Assembly (NCBI GenBank): GCA_963422675.2
Contig: CAXVYS010000029.1
Coordinates: 1-64,000, forward strand
From: UBA4416 sp963422675
GTDB taxonomy: Bacteria > Bacteroidota > Bacteroidia > B-17B0 > Aurantibacillaceae
DNA length: 64,000 nucleotides
Direction: 5' to 3'
Made by a program: the position numbers and the translations under genes. Positions within the stretch are counted from its first letter, which is position 1, and every line of letters starts with the position of its first letter. Positions 7,227-15,113 of this stretch are shown here, piece after piece. The notes under the pieces were generated by a model. It did no database searches. It worked only from the letters and a program-made list of their open reading frames with translations, and had not been told where the DNA came from.

Positions 7227-8117
7227 ATGGAAAAGAAAAGAGGATTTAAAAAGTGGATCATCATAGGTATTTTGTTGGTTATAGGTGGAGGTGCTTTTAT
7301 TTTTTTCAACCCAAAAAAGGGATTAAAATTGGTTTTACCTGATTTAGATAATATCAGCCTGGTAAAGGCAAATATTAAAAATGATACTGCTTACCTCGGC
7401 ATCAATTTGTTATTGGAGAATAAAAGCATTTTTAAATTGACTCTAGACACCTTGTTTTATAAAATAACGTTGGCTGATTCACTTTTATTTAAGGAAACAA
7501 AAGCATTGCATATCAGGCAAAAGCCCGGAGAAAGGTCTTCTGTAGAAATGCCTTTACGAATACCCATTCCTAAAACGATGGGAACCATAAGATCTTTACA
7601 GGATCAGGATTCAACTTATGTAGACATAGAATCTTATATAGTTTACAATACTCTTTTGGGCAGTCAGAAAATTTCTATCTCCAAAAAAATAAAAATCGGA
7701 GTTCCCGTTCCTCCTCAATTAAAGCTGGAAGACATTGAAATGGACAAGCTAAGTCTTTCTGATAAAACGGTTGAGATCATTGCTAAGGTAAAGATTATTA
7801 ACGAAGGTAAAATACTTGATCTCAACATCCATAAAATACATTATGCATTAATGTTTGGGGATAAGCTGTTCAGTTCAGATGGAACTTATGATAAGTCAAT
7901 TATGTTGAAGCCTGTGTCGGAAACCGAAGTGGAAATCCCTATTACCATTAAGGTTAATAAAATAGTTAAAACGGTCTGGAAATATATAACCAACGAAAAG
8001 TTGAAATACCATATCGTGGTTACAGCCGAGTTAGATGAGAATAATTTCTATAGAAAAAACAATATTCCACTTGAAGTAAGAGCTTCCGGAATTGCTAAAT
8101 TGCGGAAAAAGAAGTAA
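7227..8117 (+). CDS. LEA type 2 / WHy-domain envelope protein
   Basis: The 296-residue product has a basic N-terminus and one membrane segment (about residues 10-28, WIIIGILLVIGGGAFIFF) followed by a beta-rich periplasmic part. Two tandem LEA14-like (WHy) domains can be seen, each with a LVKANIKNDTAYLGINLLLEN or EIIAKVKIINEG-type strand pattern and alternating hydrophobic residues (about residues 35-150 and 165-285). In bacteria such proteins are anchored in the envelope; their role is poorly defined, with stress protection proposed for plant LEA14 relatives. The gene stands alone, after the accessory region and before citrate synthase. Confidence 0.75.
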   Translation: MEKKRGFKKWIIIGILLVIGGGAFIFFNPKKGLKLVLPDLDNISLVKANIKNDTAYLGINLLLENKSIFKLTLDTLFYKITLADSLLFKETKALHIRQKPGERSSVEMPLRIPIPKTMGTIRSLQDQDSTYVDIESYIVYNTLLGSQKISISKKIKIGVPVPPQLKLEDIEMDKLSLSDKTVEIIAKVKIINEGKILDLNIHKIHYALMFGDKLFSSDGTYDKSIMLKPVSETEVEIPITIKVNKIVKTVWKYITNEKLKYHIVVTAELDENNFYRKNNIPLEVRASGIAKLRKKK

Positions 8118-8243
8118 TTATACTTTGAAAAACACACGAGTAACATGTTTAGCCTGTTTTTATTGAGTTTTTAAGTGTTGAATGGAATAATTACCGTCGT
8201 TTAAATTTTAGAAGTAATTCCTTAAAAATAATTCAAATAAAGT

Positions 8244-8294
8244 TTGTTTAAACCAATACACTGTATAAATTTACATGGTTATTAAAACAGTGTA
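8244..8294 (+). promoter_or_regulatory. gltA promoter region with spaced inverted half-sites
   Basis: A TTG at 8244-8246 and a near-consensus -7 box TAAATTTA at 8266-8273 are 19 bp apart. The octamer TACACTGT (8257-8264) and its exact reverse complement ACAGTGTA (8287-8294) flank the -7 box and expected start site. Their centres are 30 bp apart, about three helical turns, as expected for a bound dimer pair or looped operator. The start codon follows at 8300. Confidence 0.5.
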
Positions 8295-8299
8295 AAAAG

Positions 8300-9622
8300 A
8301 TGGATAGGTTAAAAGATAAGTTTCGCGAAAAAGCAGTGCCTCTAGCGGCAGAAATTAAAGACATTATCAAAAATCATGGTGATTTAAAATTAGGTGAAAT
8401 TACTGTAGCCCAGGTGTACCAAGGAATGAAGGGTATGATTGGGATGGTTACAGAAACATCAAAATTAGATCCTGAAGAAGGAATTCGATTCAGAGGATAC
8501 TCTATCCCTGAGTTACGTAAGCATTTACCTAAAGCTCCGGGAGGAACAGAACCTTTACCGGAAGGAATATTTTATTTGATGCTTGTTGGCGAATTGCCAA
8601 CCCAGGATGATGTAAGTTTTATTACAAACGAATGGCAAAAACGCAGCAATGTCCCTAAACATGTGTTTGACGTTATTGAAAAATTACCTGTTGATACACA
8701 TCCTATGACTCAGTTTGTAGTTGGTATTATGGCCATGCAAACAGAAAGCGTTTTCGCGAAAGCATACGCAAAAGGAATTAATAAAAAAGATTATTGGGAT
8801 TATGTGTATGAAGATTCAATGAATCTTATTGCACGTTTACCAAGGATTGCAGCATATATCTATCGCCGTAAATATAAAAACGGATCACACATTGAACCTG
8901 ATCATAAATTAGATTGGGCAGCAAACTTTGCTCATATGTTAGGTTACGAAGAGTTTGATATGAAACGTTTAATGCGTTTATATTTAACAATCCACGTAGA
9001 TCATGAAGGAGGAAACGTTTCTGCACATGCAACGCATTTGGTAGGTTCAGCATTAAGCGACCCATATCTGGCATTTGCAGCAGGAATGAATGGTTTAGCT
9101 GGTCCGTTACACGGTTTGGCAAATCAGGAAGTATTAAACTGGATCATGGAATTGAAAGAAAATTTAGGGGGCGGTTTACCAACTAAAGAACAAATTGCGG
9201 ACTACATCAAAAAAACATTGGCAGAAGGTAAAGTGGTTCCGGGTTACGGACATGCTGTGTTAAGAAAAACAGACCCTCGCTTTACAGCTCAACAGGATTT
9301 TTATAAAACATACATTAAGCATGATAACATTTGCGAAATAGTGCAGATGGTTTATGAAGTAGCACCTCCTATTTTAGAATCTACAGGAAAAATTAAAAAC
9401 CCTTGGCCTAACGTAGATGCTCACTCAGGTGCATTGTTAGTACATTACGGAATGCATGAGTATGATTTTTATACAGTGTTATTTGGTGTATCAAGATCAT
9501 TAGGTGTATTAGCAAGTTTAATCTGGGATAGAGCAACAGGTTCAGCCATTGAAAGACCAAACTCTACAACTACAGATAATATAAAAGCAAAAATTAAAGC
9601 GGCTCAGGAAGCAAAAGCATAA
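8300..9622 (+). CDS. gltA: Citrate synthase, mitochondrial (eukaryotic) type
   Basis: The 440-residue enzyme condenses oxaloacetate and acetyl-CoA to citrate at the entry of the TCA cycle. Catalytic residues are visible as His271 (AGPLHGLANQEV), His318 (VPGYGHAVLRKTDPR) and Asp373 (NVDAHSGALL). The stretch HVDHEGGNVSAHATHLVGSA and the length are those of the mitochondrial-type enzyme. The usual NADH-sensitive proteobacterial hexameric enzyme is shorter at this core and different in sequence. It has no targeting extension: it starts MDRLKDKFREKAVPLAAEIK, close to the mature eukaryotic enzyme. It is monocistronic, with its own promoter and a strong terminator. Confidence 0.97.
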   Translation: MDRLKDKFREKAVPLAAEIKDIIKNHGDLKLGEITVAQVYQGMKGMIGMVTETSKLDPEEGIRFRGYSIPELRKHLPKAPGGTEPLPEGIFYLMLVGELPTQDDVSFITNEWQKRSNVPKHVFDVIEKLPVDTHPMTQFVVGIMAMQTESVFAKAYAKGINKKDYWDYVYEDSMNLIARLPRIAAYIYRRKYKNGSHIEPDHKLDWAANFAHMLGYEEFDMKRLMRLYLTIHVDHEGGNVSAHATHLVGSALSDPYLAFAAGMNGLAGPLHGLANQEVLNWIMELKENLGGGLPTKEQIADYIKKTLAEGKVVPGYGHAVLRKTDPRFTAQQDFYKTYIKHDNICEIVQMVYEVAPPILESTGKIKNPWPNVDAHSGALLVHYGMHEYDFYTVLFGVSRSLGVLASLIWDRATGSAIERPNSTTTDNIKAKIKAAQEAKA

Positions 9623-9645
9623 TTTAGTTTTAGTATTTATTTTTT

Positions 9646-9680
9646 AAATCCCTGTGTGAATCATTCATACAGGGATTTTT
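9646..9680 (+). terminator. Intrinsic terminator after citrate synthase
   Basis: A 15-bp stem (AAATCCCTGTGTGAA with its complement, one G-T pair) with a 3-nt loop is followed by TTTTT. A second small hairpin, GAGGGG-CTA-CCCCTC, lies at 9708-9722. Confidence 0.9.
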
Positions 9681-9942
9681 AGTTTTAAATCCCTCCACAT
9701 TTAATTTGAGGGGCTACCCCTCTATCATTAGCCCTGTAGCGATTGTATTTTTATGTAAACTAAATATCACTACAACATGAACAACATTACATTATTATTA
9801 GGAGGAGCATAAGCTGCTTATCTGATTTAACCGGTTTAGAATATTGAAAATAATGCTCAAATTATTTGACGTATTAATTATATAAAGCAGAACTATTGTT
9901 AAACACAATATTTTCGAAGTATTTTTATATCTTTAATACATA

Positions 9943-11934
9943 ATGCGCTTTTCATATCTTATATACTTTTGGATGTTTTTTTGCCTGAATGCTTTTTTGG
10001 GTGCGCAAACCATTGGCAGTATTGATTCATTGAAGTCGGAGATTAGAGACTTTAAAACAAATGATACTGTTAAAGTTAAGAAACTGATTTCACTGGCGAA
10101 TCTTTTAAGTAATAACGAATTTAAAAATGCTATTGCCTGTTCGGGCGAAGCACTTACCATTTCCCGTGAATTAAAATATACCAAAGGAATTGCCATGGCT
10201 TACAATTGCTTTGCAGATGCCTATTGGTTTCATTCGGATTATGACAAAGCCCAGCAATATTATTTTAAGGCATACAGAATAAATGATTCGCTTCATAACG
10301 AAAAGGGTATTGCTTTTTCATTATATAATATAGGTTGGATACTCTGCATTCAGCAGCATAACTGGAAAGAAGATAAATACCTTTACAAATCATTAGCGAT
10401 CTATATAGATTTAAAAGATACTTCCGGTTTAATGAGGATCTATAATGCATTGGCAAGCTATTACAGTGATAGATATAGTAAAGATAACAGTAAACAATAC
10501 TTTGATTCTTCCATTGTCTATTTCAGAAAAGGAATTGAGCTCGCAAAAAAAAGCGGACGATTTGCTGATCTGGGGAGGATCTACGGTAATTTAGGAGATC
10601 TGTTTTATATTGAAAAAGATTATAAATCGGCCGGTTTTTACAATGAAAAGAGTTTGGAAATACATCGTAAAGTAAATGATTCCACCAGTATGATGATTTG
10701 CAATCTCAACAGAGGGCTTTGCGATCTCGAATTAGGGAATGTGAATGGCGCCATTACTAAATTTAAAATGGTGTACGATTATAATGTAAGGCACGATATA
10801 AAGGATACGCGCTTAATGGCTATCAACGGACTTGCCAAGGCATATTATAAATCAGGAAATTACAAAGCAGCGTTTGATGAGTATGAGGGATATGTTACCT
10901 TAAAAGAAGAGTTGGATAAGGAAGCCTATTCTACAAGTATCAGTAATTTACAGGGAAGTTATTCTCTCGAAAAATCAGAAGCCAATGTAGAGCAGTTAAA
11001 ACAAACAAATGAGATCCAGGAATTAAAAAATAAAAAGAACATTTATTTTATTTTTATTCTTCTGGCAGTTGCGCTTCTTGTTATAGGAGCAGCAGCCTTG
11101 CTATTTAAACAGAACAGGCAAAAGCAGCTCACCAATATAAAATTACAATACCAAAACCAGGTAATTGCTGAAAAGAAGCATGAAATTGATAATAGTATAC
11201 AATACGCCAAAGGAATTCAACAGGCTATTTTACCTGCCATGGAAGAACTTACCGACGAGTTTGAAGAAAGCTTTGTCTATTATAAACCTAAGGATGTGGT
11301 AAGTGGCGATTTTTATTGGTTTGGTAAATTAGGATCAGAATTTTATTGTATTGCTGCAGATTGCACAGGGCATGGCGTTCCGGGTGCTCTTATGAGTATT
11401 ATAGGCATCGATAAAATAGTTCAGGCCTTATATGAAAAGCAGATTTTTATTCCGGGTAAAATTTTATCATTTTTAAATATACAGATAAAACAGGTTTTAA
11501 AGCAGCATTTGGATGCTTCCAAGCAAAAGGATGGAATGGATATCGCCCTTTTAAAATTTAATGCCTCTCAACAGGAAGTAGAATTTTCAGGAGCTAACAG
11601 GCCTTTATACCTCATAAGAAATAATGAACTCATAGAGTACAAAGCCAATAAAACAGCCATTGCGGGCTTTACTGCAGATGATCAAGAGTTTGATACAACC
11701 AAAGTAACCTTACTTAAAAACGATTGTTTATATATATTCACCGATGGTTATGCCGATCAGTTTGGTGGTGATGAAGGCAAGAAGTTTATGTCGAAGAATT
11801 TAAAAGAGCTACTGCTTTCTATCTCTATGCTTCCGGCGAAACAACAACATGAAAAAATTGAAGAAGCGTTTATGAACTGGAAAAAAAATTACGAGCAGGT
11901 AGATGATGTTTTGGTAATGGGAATCAAAATTTAA
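9943..11934 (+). CDS. TPR-containing SpoIIE/PP2C-type protein phosphatase
   Basis: The 663-residue product starts with a signal peptide (about residues 1-20), followed by TPR repeats (about 40-315), a transmembrane segment (about 366-388, FIFILLAVALLVIGAAALLF), a coiled-coil linker and a C-terminal SpoIIE-type PP2C domain. The metal-binding phosphatase motifs are DVVSGDFYWF, AADCTGHGVPGALMS and LYIFTDGYADQFGG. The TPR part should lie in the periplasm and the phosphatase in the cytoplasm, so the protein is probably a one-component transmembrane signal transducer that dephosphorylates a Ser/Thr target such as an anti-anti-sigma factor. No partner is encoded nearby. A near-consensus box TATCTTTA (9928-9935) lies 7 bp before the ATG. 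The next gene starts 13 bp downstream. Confidence 0.9.
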   Translation: MRFSYLIYFWMFFCLNAFLGAQTIGSIDSLKSEIRDFKTNDTVKVKKLISLANLLSNNEFKNAIACSGEALTISRELKYTKGIAMAYNCFADAYWFHSDYDKAQQYYFKAYRINDSLHNEKGIAFSLYNIGWILCIQQHNWKEDKYLYKSLAIYIDLKDTSGLMRIYNALASYYSDRYSKDNSKQYFDSSIVYFRKGIELAKKSGRFADLGRIYGNLGDLFYIEKDYKSAGFYNEKSLEIHRKVNDSTSMMICNLNRGLCDLELGNVNGAITKFKMVYDYNVRHDIKDTRLMAINGLAKAYYKSGNYKAAFDEYEGYVTLKEELDKEAYSTSISNLQGSYSLEKSEANVEQLKQTNEIQELKNKKNIYFIFILLAVALLVIGAAALLFKQNRQKQLTNIKLQYQNQVIAEKKHEIDNSIQYAKGIQQAILPAMEELTDEFEESFVYYKPKDVVSGDFYWFGKLGSEFYCIAADCTGHGVPGALMSIIGIDKIVQALYEKQIFIPGKILSFLNIQIKQVLKQHLDASKQKDGMDIALLKFNASQQEVEFSGANRPLYLIRNNELIEYKANKTAIAGFTADDQEFDTTKVTLLKNDCLYIFTDGYADQFGGDEGKKFMSKNLKELLLSISMLPAKQQHEKIEEAFMNWKKNYEQVDDVLVMGIKI

Positions 11935-11947
11935 AAATACAGTTTCA

Positions 11948-12934
11948 GTGAAAAAATACCTGATCATTACCATCGTCACTTTGGGAATTGTTCTTTTGAT
12001 TCCGAAGCAAAATTCCCACTCCTGGGGCTTTTACGGACATAAACGCATTAACCGTATGGCAGTATTTACATTGCCTCCCGAAATGGTGTCTTTTTACAAA
12101 TCACATATTGAATTTATTACCAATCATGCTGTGGATCCCGATAAAAGAAGGTACGGAGTAGAGGGTGAGGCACCAAGGCATTATATCGATATTGATCATT
12201 ATGGAGAACATGCTTTTGATAGTGTTCCTGAATACTGGAAACAAGCGGTTGCTAAATATACCGAAGATACCTTAATGGCTTATGGTATCGTTCCATGGCA
12301 AATAGAAAAACACTATTACAAATTACTGAATGCCTTTAAGGAAGAAAACCTGGATAGGATTCTGCATTATAGTGCGGATTTGGGACATTACATTGCCGAT
12401 GCTCATGTCCCTTTGCATACAACAGAAAACTATAACGGGCAGTTAACCGGGCAAAGGGGAATTCACGGGTTTTGGGAAAGCAGAATTCCGGAGTTAAAAG
12501 CCGAAGACTACGATTATTTTGTTGGAAGAGCCCGATATGTGGATTCGCCAATTAAATCAGCCTGGAAGGTAGTTTATGGTAGTCATTTAGCCGTGGATAG
12601 CGTTCTTAAATTCGAAGCCCGGTTAAACAAACAATTTCCACAGGATCAAAAGTATGCTTATGAAAACAGAGGTAATGTGATGATGAAAGTGTATTCCGTT
12701 GAATATACCAATCGCTTTGATTTAATGATAAAAGGCCAGGTAGAACGCCGGATGCGGGAAAGTATTATTATGGTGGGAAGTCTTTGGTATACAGCCTGGG
12801 TAAATGCCGGAAAGCCCGATTTGGATAAACTGGGACAAAAAACCATCAGCGATTCTTTAAAACTAGCCATGCAAAAAGAAGAGGAATTATACCTTCTTCA
12901 AAAAGATAAAACTACCAAAGGACATGAAGATTAA
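11948..12934 (+). CDS. Zinc-dependent phospholipase C / S1-P1 nuclease-fold protein
   Basis: The 328-residue product uses a GTG start 13 bp after the phosphatase gene. A signal peptide should be cleaved just before Trp26 (SHS|WGFYGHKRI). In the zinc-dependent phospholipase C/P1 nuclease fold the mature N-terminal Trp is itself a zinc ligand, so this cleavage is significant. Further ligand motifs are HYIDIDHYGEHAF, DLGHYIADAHVPLHTTENY and HGFWESRIPE. The enzyme is expected in the periplasm or outside the cell, hydrolysing phosphodiester bonds of phospholipids or nucleic acids; the sequence does not decide which. The acidic, charged C-terminus (from about 295) is not part of the core fold. Confidence 0.8.
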   Translation: MKKYLIITIVTLGIVLLIPKQNSHSWGFYGHKRINRMAVFTLPPEMVSFYKSHIEFITNHAVDPDKRRYGVEGEAPRHYIDIDHYGEHAFDSVPEYWKQAVAKYTEDTLMAYGIVPWQIEKHYYKLLNAFKEENLDRILHYSADLGHYIADAHVPLHTTENYNGQLTGQRGIHGFWESRIPELKAEDYDYFVGRARYVDSPIKSAWKVVYGSHLAVDSVLKFEARLNKQFPQDQKYAYENRGNVMMKVYSVEYTNRFDLMIKGQVERRMRESIIMVGSLWYTAWVNAGKPDLDKLGQKTISDSLKLAMQKEEELYLLQKDKTTKGHED

Positions 12935-13084
12935 GGTTATTCTTTTGAAAGGTATTTTTATAAGCTTAACTTTATAATTAGTTTCATTTAAGATTGATTA
13001 AGCATTCTACCGACCCAAAATTAAAAATGAAATTATAGAAGCGATTTATATTGAATACATAATGTCCGCCACAACTCTTTTCAC

Positions 13085-13735
13085 ATGATCATTAAGGAAC
13101 TCCTGATTTATACCAGTAAACTCAATGAACAAATAGAGTTCTACCGGGATGTTTTGGCTCTTGCGGTTATAAATAAAAGCGAAAATTCAATTAGTTTTAA
13201 GATTGGCTATTCCACTTTAACTTTTTGTTATAACGACTTGGCAAAACCATATCATTTTGCATTTAATATTCCATCAAATAAAGAACATGAAGCGCTTGCC
13301 TGGTTAAAACAACGTGTGAAAGTTTTAACTTACCAGGGAAATGAATTAGTAGATTTTGTAAATTGGAATGCAAAATCTATTTATTTTTATGATGCAGATA
13401 AAAATGTTGTTGAGTTTATTGCCCGTAAGAATTTAAAAATAGAGATCTCTGAACCCTTTAATTCCACAAAGCTTTTGGGAATTAGTGAAATTGGATTATC
13501 GGTAAATAATGTTGCCGGTATCTATCACAAAATTAATTCTATCAGGAAAACTGATTTGTATTTTGGTAACCTGGAATGGTTTTGTGCAGCGGGCGATGAA
13601 CTGGGCTTGTTTATCATTATAGACCAAAATAAAAAAGGTTGGATGCCCTGTAACGATTATGCCTATACCTCCGATTTTAAAATAAGCGGTGATATTAATT
13701 TTGAGTTCGTAAATGGAGAAATTAAAGTCGTATAA
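13085..13735 (+). CDS. VOC (glyoxalase/dioxygenase) superfamily protein
   Basis: The 216-residue product opens with KELLIYTSKLNEQIEFYRDVLAL, the classical first beta-alpha-beta unit of the vicinal oxygen chelate fold, and the first module ends with IYFYDADKNVVEFIAR, which supplies the usual C-terminal metal Glu. A second, more divergent module covers residues 120-215 (GISEIGLSVNNVAGIYHKIN). Substrate and reaction cannot be predicted. The gene appears monocistronic. Confidence 0.8.
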   Translation: MIIKELLIYTSKLNEQIEFYRDVLALAVINKSENSISFKIGYSTLTFCYNDLAKPYHFAFNIPSNKEHEALAWLKQRVKVLTYQGNELVDFVNWNAKSIYFYDADKNVVEFIARKNLKIEISEPFNSTKLLGISEIGLSVNNVAGIYHKINSIRKTDLYFGNLEWFCAAGDELGLFIIIDQNKKGWMPCNDYAYTSDFKISGDINFEFVNGEIKVV

Positions 13736-13940
13736 TGACAATAGCATATGGTTTAAAATAAATAGTTATCAAGTGTTTAAATAATAACAAAAGAACTCAG
13801 ATGTTAATGGAAACACAGGTAGAGTAGAGGAACTAAATTTTTAAATCCTGGTCCCGGAACCTATCTTCCAAAAAACAAAAACAAATTTTATAGGATAACT
13901 TTTGTACCTTAGCCATCAATATATTTAAACACACGTTCAC

Positions 13941-14414
13941 ATGAAAAAAATCACCTTATTGCTGGCAATTATTTTTTGTTCTTATTTTATAAATGCTCAG
14001 CCACCTGCAGGTCAGGCTAAACCGGGAGATACCTATGGAGCCAAAATTACGGAGGCAGGAGCTATTAATATTACAGAAGTTCCTTCTATGTTAAAATCGA
14101 AAGATACGGTTGCCGTTAAAATAAAAGCTAAAGTAGAAAGCTCCTGTTCTAAAAAAGGATGCTGGATGAATTTAGTAATTGATGATAAAAATACAGCTTT
14201 CGTAAAAATGAAAGACTATGAGTTTTTTGTTCCAACCGAAATTACAGGTAAAACAGTGGTTTTAGATGGGATCGCATTTACTAAAGTGACTTCCGTATCT
14301 GAACTAAAACATTATGCAGAAGATGCAAAAAAACCTCAATCAGAAATTGATGCAATTAAAGAACCTAAAAAAGAGATTCGCTTTTTAGCAAATGGTATTT
14401 TAGTGGTAAAATAA
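13941..14414 (+). CDS. DUF4920-domain secreted protein
   Basis: The product has 157 residues with a signal peptide ending near FINAQ (residue 19). The remainder matches the DUF4920 family, common in Bacteroidota: a beta-rich domain containing ESSCSKKGCWMNLVI (a conserved C-x4-C pair that may bind metal or form a disulphide) and VKMKDYEFFVPTE. Function is unknown; the domain resembles small OB-fold periplasmic proteins. It is convergent with ssb and the two share a terminator. Confidence 0.85.
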   Translation: MKKITLLLAIIFCSYFINAQPPAGQAKPGDTYGAKITEAGAINITEVPSMLKSKDTVAVKIKAKVESSCSKKGCWMNLVIDDKNTAFVKMKDYEFFVPTEITGKTVVLDGIAFTKVTSVSELKHYAEDAKKPQSEIDAIKEPKKEIRFLANGILVVK

Positions 14415-14432
14415 GAGGATTCAAACATAAAA

Positions 14433-14466
14433 AAAGGCGATAATTGTTATAATTATCGCCTTTCTT
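14433..14466. terminator. Bidirectional terminator between DUF4920 gene and ssb
   Basis: A stem GGCGATAATT / AATTATCGCC, extended by AAA/TTT pairs, has a 5-nt loop, with A-rich and T-rich flanks that serve both convergent genes. Confidence 0.88.
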
Positions 14467-14488
14467 ATTTTAAGGAATTATCAGGTTC

Positions 14489-14833
14489 TTATGAATTATT
14501 TTTTTTGCCAAGCATAATAAATTCACTTACTTCTATTTCTGTAACGTAACGCTTTACACCATCTTTATCCGTGTAATTGTTGTTTTTTAATTTGCCTTCA
14601 ACCGCAATTTCAGAGCCTTTTTCTAAATATTTTTCAGCAATTTCGGCATTGTTACCCCAGGCAGTTAAATTATGCCAGGTAGTTTCCGTTACCTTTTCTC
14701 CTTTTTGGTTTTTATAGGTTTCATTGGTTGCGATAACCAGTTTTGCTACTTTTTTTCCTCCTGCAATCGCTTTTACTTCCGGAGTTGTTCCTAAATTTCC
14801 AATTAACTGTACGCGGTTTCTTAATGTGTTCAT
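14489..14833 (-). CDS. ssb: Single-stranded DNA-binding protein, short form
   Basis: The 114-residue product is a single OB-fold SSB, with NRVQLIGNLGTTPEVK at the start and the ETTWHNLTAWGNNAEIAEKY core strand motif. It binds single-stranded DNA as a tetramer in replication or repair. It ends IMLGKKNNS immediately after the fold. The long Gly/Gln-rich linker and the acidic DDDLPF-type tip, through which canonical SSB recruits partner proteins, are absent. It is probably a secondary SSB paralogue. Confidence 0.93.
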   Translation of the reverse strand: MNTLRNRVQLIGNLGTTPEVKAIAGGKKVAKLVIATNETYKNQKGEKVTETTWHNLTAWGNNAEIAEKYLEKGSEIAVEGKLKNNNYTDKDGVKRYVTEIEVSEFIMLGKKNNS

Positions 14834-14890
14834 GACGTTTGTTTTTTAAATTAGTATTATTTTCTATAAATTAATGCAGTTCGATTTTTT

Positions 14891-14924
14891 TGAAGCGCTT
14901 CATCAAATTGCCGAGACAAAGGTA
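14891..14924 (-). promoter_or_regulatory. ssb promoter and palindrome
   Basis: On the minus strand TACCTTTG (14917-14924) fits the -7 consensus and would give a 5' leader of about 75 nt. The leader region contains a perfect 12-bp palindrome, TGAAGCGCTTCA (14891-14902), just downstream of the expected start site, which may be an operator. Confidence 0.5.
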
Positions 14925-15113
14925 AGTTAGCCCTCAGCGTTTATTCGGTTGTAAGTCGTTTAGAGTCATATATAGTTATTTGTAACCGTTTAAAAACGAT
15001 TATTTTTTACGAATTCTATTCTGAAAATCCCTTTATAGAAGAGGCTTTTAGAGGATATTTAATTAATTGCTTTAAAAACAAAAAGAAAATATGGTTGGTA
15101 GTAAAAAAGGCAA

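Noticed and set aside
9776..9811. Eleven-codon ORF (MNNITLLLGGA) before the SpoIIE phosphatase gene
   Set aside because: It could be a leader peptide or a remnant of another gene, but there is no hairpin, codon pattern or conservation evidence to support either.
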